Positions 1 to 5,265 of a DNA stretch of 5,265 nt are shown in pieces. The stretch comes from a bacterium. Lineage in GTDB: Bacteria > Patescibacteriota > Minisyncoccia > Phycocordibacterales > UBA1550. The position numbers were made by a program, and so were the translations under genes. The number at the start of each line of letters is the position of its first letter. Position 1 is the stretch's first letter. Where the stretch lies: positions 1 to 5,265 of the forward strand of contig JAKAMX010000047.1 of the NCBI GenBank assembly GCA_021812665.1, read 5' to 3'. The notes under the pieces are model-generated. The model searched no databases and had not been told where the DNA came from. It was given only the letters and a program-made list of their open reading frames with translations.

Positions 1-2982
1 AGTTGCAGTGCTTGAATACGAGAGATTGATTGGTGTTTGCCAAACTGATATTTCGGATGCAGATGCATACCCCGAATTTCCTTTTATCGCTTCAAGTTTT
101 ACATAGTTTGAGAACGTCGGGAAAAACGCTGCAGTTTTCGGTGTTTGATCGTCAGCCCATGTCCCCGTTGCCACAGGCGAATAGGTTACTCCGTTATTAC
201 TCACAGAAACTTTGTAACTTGTTATATTCCCCACAGGAGAGCCATCTTGGCGTGGAGTATAGATAATTTTGGAAACGGGGAAAAGCCCACCGAGTGCAAT
301 TTTTATCGATTGCGGAGCCGGGTCATACGGGCTCCATTCACTATTCCAAAATGTTGCTGTGTTGTTATCGGTTACCTTTGCCGACTCATACCCCACATGT
401 TGACTTGAACCAACAGCGGAAAGTTGTGAGGGTGCAATCTGAAAATAACTCGTAGTAGATGTTGGAGTGGCAGTAGGAACAGGGGTGGGTACAGGTGTCG
501 ATGGCGTTCCAACATACCACACAGCAAGTTCGGAAGCTGATGCATAGCCTCCGTGTCCTGATGTTACGACGAGAGATACATACTTTGCATCGACTGGAGT
601 AAAAGTAACAGATTTGAGCGTTGTATCATCAGCCCATGTTCCCGTTGCAACAGTAGTGGTACTTGTACCATTGGTACTCACCAGAACTTTGTATCCAGTA
701 ATCGTTCCGTTCACGGCATCTTGTCGAGGTAAATATCCAATCTTCCCCACTTTATATATATTGGGAAGCGTCATTGTTATTTGTTGTGGAAGAGCAGCCA
801 GCGGGCTCCATTCGGAATGCCATATCGTTGAGGTATTGGTGTCCAATGCTTTTTGTGGTTCATAGCCCACATGGTAACTGGTGGCAACAGCAGTTATTTG
901 ATCTTTTGGAACAAGCAAGTAGCTAAGAGGTGTGGCTGTGGGGGTTGGTACTGTTGTAGGCGTTGGGGTACTCGTAGGACTGATTGATGGAATTGGGGTT
1001 GGAATGGGGGCTGGTGTGGTTAATGGGATGGTGAAGGGTTTCACATTTAGATTGGCACATGTGTAGCTTTGTGGTTGCTGTTTTACGGTTTTCCACGATA
1101 ACGTTGTACTTTGATTATCGTTAACTCGCTGAACCCCGCCACCAATTCCTGCCCATACGTTTGCAATTTGGCCAGTATCAAATTTAGGTTGCTCAAATTT
1201 CCATAACTGCAAAGTTCCAGGATTCGCAGTTGCATTGTTTGCACTGGGTGGATTTGATTGTTCTGAGTACAGTGCATAGGTACACACCATTAAGCTGTCC
1301 TTTGGCCCGGTAAGTGTGGCACTAATACTTCCCGGAGTTGCCGTATACGGCCCCGAAAATCCACCAGTGGTATTTGCACCTACAGGGTTTACTTGGTCGA
1401 TATTATTAAAGATTGTGGTAGTTACAATCCTCTGTCCTGGGTCGGCGCTAAAACGTACGGTCACCGGACAAACTCCACTTTTTGGTGCAAGCCGATACCA
1501 CATTTCAGTCTTCATTCCCCCACCATTTGAGGGGCCTGCTCCTACTCGAGTCATAGCATCTCCACAAAAAGTAATATTAGAAACACTAATAGGATTATTT
1601 GTGCCATATGCAACAGTCACCAGCGCAATATTGTCATACGTGGTTGCTGCCAAAACCTGATTGTTCTCGGTGTGAGTCCCGAGCACAGTACTACCTGGTG
1701 TATAGGTACAACTTGAATAATAGCCAGAAGTGCCAGTGCATACTGCCGTTTTGGTTGCCGCCACCGGAGGCCATAAATCTGGGTTCATCCAGTAGGTGCT
1801 ATCACTTTGATATTTAATAATTTGTGCATCTGTATTTGCAACAAAGTCCCACCACGTTGGAATCTTTTTGCCATTAAAATAAACCTGATTACTTGAATGA
1901 GGCATATTCTGCATCCACCACAGATAGTAATTTTCACCATTGTTGGTAATGAGTCCTGAAGGAAGTTGAGGTGTTGGCATACCTATCCACGTCTGTGCAC
2001 TCACAGAGGTTGCTGTTCCAGAACCATCGGGAGTCCAATTCCAGCACTTGTTATTGGTAATTTGATTTGCGTTTGTGTAGTCATACCCCGCATACCGTCC
2101 AGTTGTTTTATCAAGAGGAATATTTGGAGGTGTGTGAACCGTTCCGCAGCGCTCCGACAAAATATAGGGATCTTTTGGTATGCCATATACCGTGTCGTTT
2201 GGATAGTAAGCTGCCCCCATGAAACGTCCTACAAACATATCGTCACCTTGCATATTATCGAGCAACGTTTCCAAATAATGTCCAAATGAGTGGACTGCAT
2301 TTTGTGCAGGAGCATGGTAATCAAAAGCCATAACAACAAATGTTTGGGTGCCATTTGGACAGGTATCGGCAGGATACCGGGCTCCGTAGCTACTGGTATT
2401 GTTCATAATGACAAACTCTTCCCCTGGTGCATCATCCACAGTGGGATCAAACCACAACCACACCTCATCAAGATGCATTCGATTCACCACAGAACAAATG
2501 CTTTCTGCGTTATTTTGAGTGTCATTGAGAATAGCTGTAAGAGTTTTTTGTTTTCTTACTTCATCGGTTGAGCCATCTATATGAGGACGCTGTTCGTTTC
2601 TTGTATACAGTGGGCCAACTTCGTCAAATTGTACAACTTGTTTATTTAAGTCGTGGTGGTAAGCAGAAGCATACCCTAAGAGCATTCGTACCCCATCACG
2701 AAGATTTTTTAAGTAGGTAGTCTTACCAGCATAATTGCTATTTGAAGGAATGTAATAAACATTCATAAAACGTACTGACTGAAGCGTTTGAGCTGAGGAA
2801 TTTTGTGGCTGAGGTGTTTGTTTTGTTCTGTTTGCAAAATACAGTGAACTTATTGCAACTACCCCAAGAACAAAAAGTGATAGAGCACTTCGAGCTTTTT
2901 TGTATGACTGACTACCTGATAACGTTCGAAACAGATGAAGTTTTTCCTGAAGTGTTTTTTGTGACTCGTCAGTAATATTCAT
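1..2982 (-). CDS. Large membrane-anchored surface protein with tandem F5/8 type C domains (3' end outside window)
   Basis: An uninterrupted minus-strand frame gives 994 residues and leaves the window without a stop. The ATG at 2982-2980 is the first good start after an in-frame TGA at 3028-3030; its ribosome site is weak. Residues 1-31 are polar and probably cytoplasmic. Residues 32-50 form one hydrophobic segment with no cleavage site or lipobox, so a type II anchor with the rest outside is likely. Residues about 70-410 are an unassigned Trp-rich domain with DEVWLWFDP (172-180), HSFGHYLE (231-238) and two WW pairs (355-356, 377-378). From memory, similar 'HSFGHR.E' motifs occur in uncharacterised bacterial proteins. 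Residues about 440-650 resemble a beta-sandwich module of secreted bacterial proteins (ITFCGDAMTRVG, EMWYRLAP, FNNIDQVNPVG). A Thr/Pro linker (651-691) leads to F5/8 type C domains at 692-822 and 847-981. These domains usually bind carbohydrate or other surface ligands. Ten cysteines lie between 163 and 642. No enzymatic function can be assigned; adhesion or glycan binding is inferred. Confidence 0.9.
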   Translation of the reverse strand, partial: MNITDESQKTLQEKLHLFRTLSGSQSYKKARSALSLFVLGVVAISSLYFANRTKQTPQPQNSSAQTLQSVRFMNVYYIPSNSNYAGKTTYLKNLRDGVRMLLGYASAYHHDLNKQVVQFDEVGPLYTRNEQRPHIDGSTDEVRKQKTLTAILNDTQNNAESICSVVNRMHLDEVWLWFDPTVDDAPGEEFVIMNNTSSYGARYPADTCPNGTQTFVVMAFDYHAPAQNAVHSFGHYLETLLDNMQGDDMFVGRFMGAAYYPNDTVYGIPKDPYILSERCGTVHTPPNIPLDKTTGRYAGYDYTNANQITNNKCWNWTPDGSGTATSVSAQTWIGMPTPQLPSGLITNNGENYYLWWMQNMPHSSNQVYFNGKKIPTWWDFVANTDAQIIKYQSDSTYWMNPDLWPPVAATKTAVCTGTSGYYSSCTYTPGSTVLGTHTENNQVLAATTYDNIALVTVAYGTNNPISVSNITFCGDAMTRVGAGPSNGGGMKTEMWYRLAPKSGVCPVTVRFSADPGQRIVTTTIFNNIDQVNPVGANTTGGFSGPYTATPGSISATLTGPKDSLMVCTYALYSEQSNPPSANNATANPGTLQLWKFEQPKFDTGQIANVWAGIGGGVQRVNDNQSTTLSWKTVKQQPQSYTCANLNVKPFTIPLTTPAPIPTPIPSISPTSTPTPTTVPTPTATPLSYLLVPKDQITAVATSYHVGYEPQKALDTNTSTIWHSEWSPLAALPQQITMTLPNIYKVGKIGYLPRQDAVNGTITGYKVLVSTNGTSTTTVATGTWADDTTLKSVTFTPVDAKYVSLVVTSGHGGYASASELAVWYVGTPSTPVPTPVPTATPTSTTSYFQIAPSQLSAVGSSQHVGYESAKVTDNNTATFWNSEWSPYDPAPQSIKIALGGLFPVSKIIYTPRQDGSPVGNITSYKVSVSNNGVTYSPVATGTWADDQTPKTAAFFPTFSNYVKLEAIKGNSGYASASEISVWQTPINLSYSSTAT
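40..909 (-). repeat. Tandem pair of F5/8 type C domain-coding repeats
   Basis: Two copies of a roughly 130-residue domain lie in the same frame at 517-909 (residues 692-822) and 40-444 (residues 847-981), offset by 159 codons. Both share HVGYE, SEWSP, PRQD, YKV.VS, VATGTWADD and GYASASE followed by a closing VW. By eye about half the residues match. The similarity is visible in DNA too: a near-identical stretch around 152-172 recurs at 629-649, 477 bases apart. The pattern fits the discoidin/CBM32 fold: an early loop, central strands ending in a YK(V) strand, and a final strand closing on Trp. Neither copy contains cysteine. The pair looks like an internal duplication, and more copies could follow beyond the window. 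Confidence 0.85.
445..516 (-). repeat. Short Thr/Pro linker coding segment (linker 2)
   Basis: Residues 823-846 between the two F5/8 domains are a shorter version of the same kind of linker (TPVPTPVPTATPTST). Its similarity to linker 1 suggests the duplicated unit was linker plus domain, which would account for the 159-residue period. Confidence 0.75.
910..1032 (-). repeat. Thr/Pro-rich low-complexity linker coding segment (linker 1)
   Basis: Residues 651-691 of the surface protein are almost entirely Pro, Thr, Ser, Ile and Val in degenerate PTP/PTPT units. They join the middle beta-rich module to the first F5/8 domain. Such linkers are extended, protease-resistant spacers in exported bacterial proteins and frequent sites of O-glycosylation. 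The segment has no cysteine and few charged residues. Imperfect ACC-CCA codon repeats make it a likely site of length variation between strains. Confidence 0.8.
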
Positions 2983-2995
2983 AGCAATAAATAGG

Positions 2996-3031
2996 CACTT
3001 TAATCTAAGCAAGAAAGCTGAGCTGAGTCAA
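2996..3031 (-). promoter_or_regulatory. Possible promoter for the surface-protein gene
   Basis: Read on the minus strand, TTGACT (3031-3026) matches the -35 consensus at five of six bases. After 17 bases comes TTAGAT (3008-3003), a weak -10 hexamer preceded by TGC as in an extended -10 element. Transcription would begin near 2996, giving a leader of about 14 bases before the ATG at 2982. The upstream dipZ gene ends only 68 bases away, so cotranscription is equally possible and the promoter could be internal to an operon. Confidence 0.3.
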
Positions 3032-3048
3032 CGATGAATAAGACTCAG
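3023..3048. repeat. Inverted repeat in the spacer between dipZ and the surface-protein gene
   Basis: A perfect 7-base inverted repeat, CTGAGTC and GACTCAG, is separated by 12 bases and begins just past the dipZ stop codon. As RNA it would form a modest hairpin. It lacks the GC-rich stem and following U-run of a typical intrinsic terminator: minus-strand bases after it read CTCAGCTTTCTTGC. One arm overlaps the candidate -35 hexamer at 3026-3031, so a protein-binding operator is an alternative. A short direct repeat (GCTGAGCTGAG, 3017-3027) abuts it. Confidence 0.45.
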
Positions 3049-3050
3049 GA

Positions 3051-4799
3051 TTACCCAAATGTAAACGCAAACAACTGAGCATTGTTGTCTTGAAACTCAA
3101 GGCGCAACGTATGAATACCTCGATCCGGAAGTTTCACGAGTTTATATAAGCGGTCCGCTTCAAGCGTTACGATGCCGTTTTTGACATCTTCGCCAGGATA
3201 TTGCACTTTGTCATCTATAAATACTTTTATTGAAGAATTATTATTTGTTGGTTTCATTACCAAATACACTTCTTTTGCATCAAATTTAAAATTCAGTATT
3301 GCCCCTTTTTCAGGGTTTGCATATTCGCTCATAACCGTCCAGTTCCCCACAAAACTCATTTGATTATTTCCCAAAAAAAGAGGGGCACTATATGTACTTC
3401 GTTCATCCGGCTTCAGTTGCGTACTATTTGCAAGATATTCAATTCTTTTATATCCCAAATATGACTCTGGCGTACCAACACTAACGGTATAGGTTGGATT
3501 GTCGATGGTAGTAGGAAGTTCAGCTGCTCCCGCTTCTTTAAGTAGTTCCTGAATGACTTGTTCACTCTTATCATACTCACCCTCACCGAAATGGGTGTAC
3601 CGAATAAAACCTTCTTTATCAATGAAATATTTCGCAGGCCAATATTGGTTTTGGTACGCGCGCCATGTCGCAAAATTATTGTCTTGCATGACCGGATACT
3701 TGAGTGCAAAGTCTTTTATTGCTTTTGATACGTTTACTGGGCTTTTTTCAAACTCAAATTCTGGCGCATGAACACCAATTATTTCGAGTCCTTTATCATG
3801 ATATTTTGCATACCAATCCTTCAAATACGGCAGTGTTCGTTGGCAGTTGATACAGCTATATGTCCAAAAATCAATGATCACCACTTTTCCTTTTAGTTGC
3901 GTAAGCGTAAGTGGATCTGAATTAAACCATTGGCCGCCGGAAATAAGCTCAGGCGCAGTAATACCTTTTTTATTCAGCAAACTAAACATTGGCTTCCCCA
4001 TGTCTTCGGGCTTTACTTCAGTATTTTGTTTTTGTCCCAGCTGATCACGAACAAGTTTGTTGTCTTCTATTTGAGTAAGCCCCAAACCGTAATTGGGAAA
4101 CTTATTTAAAATAAATGTCTGAAATGTTCTGTCAAAATTAAAGAAAATTGCGACTGCAGTAAGTATCATGAGAATTCCAAATATTTTCTGAATATTTGAT
4201 AGGTTTTTCAGAAGCCATGGTACGTTCTTGAGGGCGCTCTGCCCTCCTCGAATTATTGCAAACATGGGTATCGCCGTTCCGAGTGAGTACGAGAAGGTGA
4301 TTAAAACAGCTTGAATGGTTACTGTTCCTGTTATCGCCAAAGAAATAACAGATGCCAAAATAGGGCCAACACACGGTGTCCATAGCAGTCCGATCGATAG
4401 GCCAATAATAAGACCGCCTGTGAAACCTGTTCGGCTTTGGCCACTGGGTATCATCGAAGACATTTTTGCAAACAACTGCTCAGTCATTGCCTGAAATTTG
4501 GGTACTAAAAGTGAAACACCAAATAGAGCAATTACAAATACAGAAAACAGTCGCAAGCTATCGGCAGGTATCCCCAAAATTCGTACAATTGTAGACAAAA
4601 AAAGAGTAAAAAAGGTGAAACCTAAAATAAATCCCATGACAACCCCATATGGGCGTGATCGTTCAACCTTCTTACTGGTACCAAGAGATGAAGTCAAAAC
4701 GATTGGAAGAATTGGGAGAATACACGGTGACAAGACAGTAATAATTCCTGCTAAAAATGCGAAAGCAAAAAGTAATATCATGCTCGTGTTATATTCCAT
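3051..4799 (-). CDS. dipZ: DipZ-family protein: CcdA membrane domain, thioredoxin-like domain and C-terminal beta-sandwich domain
   Basis: This complete 582-residue protein probably moves electrons from cytoplasmic thioredoxin across the membrane to an external thioredoxin-like domain that reduces or isomerises disulfides. Residues 1-222 are CcdA/DsbD-like with about six membrane segments (near 8-35, 53-72, 83-100, 125-155, 161-183, 204-221). The membrane cysteines are C26 in SPCILP and C143 in TPCVGP. Residues about 280-425 are a TlpA/redoxin-like domain with active site C316-I-N-C319 after FWTYS and a conserved cis-Pro candidate at P388 (WPAKYFID). Residues about 445-582 match the C-terminal domain of mycobacterial DipZ (ESYLGYKRIEY, GNWTV, VYLVM), a carbohydrate-binding-like fold with no known ligand here. 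The order and length agree with the family. The chosen ATG (4799-4797) has only a weak AGG about 11 bases upstream; Met7 (4781) is an alternative start. The stop is TAA, 68 bases before the surface-protein gene on the same strand. No cytochrome c assembly gene is visible, so a general oxidative-folding role is favoured. Confidence 0.93.
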   Translation of the reverse strand: MEYNTSMILLFAFAFLAGIITVLSPCILPILPIVLTSSLGTSKKVERSRPYGVVMGFILGFTFFTLFLSTIVRILGIPADSLRLFSVFVIALFGVSLLVPKFQAMTEQLFAKMSSMIPSGQSRTGFTGGLIIGLSIGLLWTPCVGPILASVISLAITGTVTIQAVLITFSYSLGTAIPMFAIIRGGQSALKNVPWLLKNLSNIQKIFGILMILTAVAIFFNFDRTFQTFILNKFPNYGLGLTQIEDNKLVRDQLGQKQNTEVKPEDMGKPMFSLLNKKGITAPELISGGQWFNSDPLTLTQLKGKVVIIDFWTYSCINCQRTLPYLKDWYAKYHDKGLEIIGVHAPEFEFEKSPVNVSKAIKDFALKYPVMQDNNFATWRAYQNQYWPAKYFIDKEGFIRYTHFGEGEYDKSEQVIQELLKEAGAAELPTTIDNPTYTVSVGTPESYLGYKRIEYLANSTQLKPDERSTYSAPLFLGNNQMSFVGNWTVMSEYANPEKGAILNFKFDAKEVYLVMKPTNNNSSIKVFIDDKVQYPGEDVKNGIVTLEADRLYKLVKLPDRGIHTLRLEFQDNNAQLFAFTFG

Positions 4800-4814
4800 G
4801 ATATATTAAAACCT
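4787..4814 (+). promoter_or_regulatory. Candidate promoter elements for the nucleotidyltransferase gene at the divergent junction
   Basis: Only 15 AT-rich bases (4800-4814) separate the divergent ATG codons. On the plus strand, TGTTATATT (4787-4795) looks like an extended -10 element inside the start of dipZ. It would give a leader of about 13 bases. A second TATATT (4802-4807) lies 7 bases before the ATG at 4815, a spacing expected of a leaderless transcript. No convincing -35 box or Shine-Dalgarno sequence accompanies either. Confidence 0.3.
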
Positions 4815-5265
4815 ATGACAAAGCATGAAAAAGTCCTCGCCGAGGTAGCCAGTAAACTTCAACAAAAAAATCGGGCAGTTATGGTAACTGGAAGTGTCGC
4901 CCGAGGAGATGCCACCAAAGACTCAGATTTGGATATTTTAGTAATTACTAAAAAGGGGCACTCATTTAAAGAAAAAACGATAAACGGTGTAACCGTTGAA
5001 ATTAAAAGTAATTCACTTATTGGTTTTAAAAATAAAATGAAGAAAGATGCCATGAATATTTATCAATGGATGGATGCAAAAGCCGTGTACGATCCTGAAG
5101 ATTTACTCATTGAATTAAAAGTGCTGGCTCAAGAGATTTTTGACGGGTATGTTCCTATTACTTTTCCCCGAAAATGGCTTTCGAGTGCGAAGTCAAAAAT
5201 ACGCGCTGCACATGAATCGCAAAATCATGCTTTTTTAAGCTTTCATGTATCAAGTAATTTATGGA
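4815..5265 (+). CDS. Nucleotidyltransferase-domain protein (3' end outside window)
   Basis: The frame opens at ATG 4815 and gives 150 residues without a stop at the window edge. Residues 22-42 carry the signature of the polymerase-beta-like nucleotidyltransferase superfamily: G26-S27 in TGSVARGD, then D38 and D40 in SDLDI, the two metal-binding carboxylates. E62 in the next strand (VTVEIK) fits the third carboxylate. These enzymes transfer a nucleotide to a protein, drug or RNA; the substrate cannot be inferred here. Residues 76-110 (DAMNIYQWMDAKAVYDPEDL) continue the domain. Residues 117-150 look helical and extend past the size of minimal MNT antitoxin-type proteins (about 100-130 residues), so a C-terminal helical or HEPN-like domain may follow outside the window. 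It is divergent from dipZ with start codons 15 bases apart, has no clear ribosome site, and no functional link to dipZ is apparent. A MNT-HEPN toxin-antitoxin component or an aminoglycoside-type nucleotidyltransferase are possible alternatives. Confidence 0.88.
   Translation, partial: MTKHEKVLAEVASKLQQKNRAVMVTGSVARGDATKDSDLDILVITKKGHSFKEKTINGVTVEIKSNSLIGFKNKMKKDAMNIYQWMDAKAVYDPEDLLIELKVLAQEIFDGYVPITFPRKWLSSAKSKIRAAHESQNHAFLSFHVSSNLW

Noticed and set aside
445..1032. CRISPR or DNA-level satellite repeat in the Thr/Pro region
   Set aside because: The repetition is degenerate and follows codon periodicity of Pro and Thr. There are no uniform repeats separated by unique spacers.
2278..2292. Classical HExxH zinc protease site
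   Set aside because: The sequence is HSFGH, with Ser at the catalytic Glu position, and no surrounding protease family pattern is recognised. It is kept as an unassigned motif.
30..2571. Several plus-strand and out-of-frame open stretches of 60-115 codons across the left half of the window
   Set aside because: They lie antisense to or out of frame with a continuous 994-codon minus-strand frame that has clear domain structure. Their translations show no domain pattern, and they lack ribosome sites.
3009..3048. Intrinsic terminator after dipZ
   Set aside because: The 7-bp stem has a 12-base loop and no run of U after it, so a rho-independent terminator is not supported.
3172..4809. Shorter open stretches on both strands within the DipZ gene
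   Set aside because: They are fully covered by the 582-codon DipZ frame, which is supported by family motifs along its whole length.
4859..5053. Minus-strand 64-codon open stretch opposite the nucleotidyltransferase
   Set aside because: It is antisense to the catalytic motif region of the plus-strand gene. Its hydrophobic translation is the expected complement of Lys/Glu-rich codons.

Overview
The window holds three protein-coding genes and almost no non-coding DNA. A large exported multidomain protein is on the minus strand and runs off the left edge. A complete DipZ-type membrane thiol-disulfide reductase is on the minus strand just upstream of it. A nucleotidyltransferase is on the plus strand, divergent from DipZ, and runs off the right edge. 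No RNA gene, insertion sequence, CRISPR array or integrase is visible.

The organism cannot be fixed from this window. Several traits suggest an uncultivated small-genome bacterium of the Patescibacteria/CPR type, possibly Microgenomates: moderately AT-rich, densely packed DNA; weak or absent Shine-Dalgarno sequences; a surface protein with Thr-Pro linkers; and the CcdA-thioredoxin fusion. This is an inference from style and from recollection of such genomes, not a homology result. The standard bacterial code fits: no reading frame needs TGA read as an amino acid.

Layout: positions 1-2982 (minus) encode the first 994 residues of a type II membrane-anchored surface protein. In order it has a single transmembrane anchor, an unassigned domain with a conserved-looking HSFGH motif, a beta-sandwich-like module, a Thr/Pro linker, and two tandem F5/8 type C (discoidin/CBM32-like) domains. 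Positions 2983-3050 are a 68-bp spacer with a 7-bp perfect inverted repeat that overlaps a possible promoter. Positions 3051-4799 (minus) encode DipZ, with CcdA membrane, thioredoxin-like and C-terminal beta-sandwich domains. Positions 4800-4814 separate the two divergent start codons. Positions 4815-5265 (plus) encode the nucleotidyltransferase domain.

The most attractive biological link is between the first two genes. The exported part of the surface protein has ten cysteines, all in its N-terminal and middle modules. The gene directly upstream on the same strand encodes a machine that carries reducing power across the membrane to an external CxxC domain. A plausible reading is that DipZ isomerises or reduces disulfides in this surface protein. 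That is inference from gene order and cysteine content.
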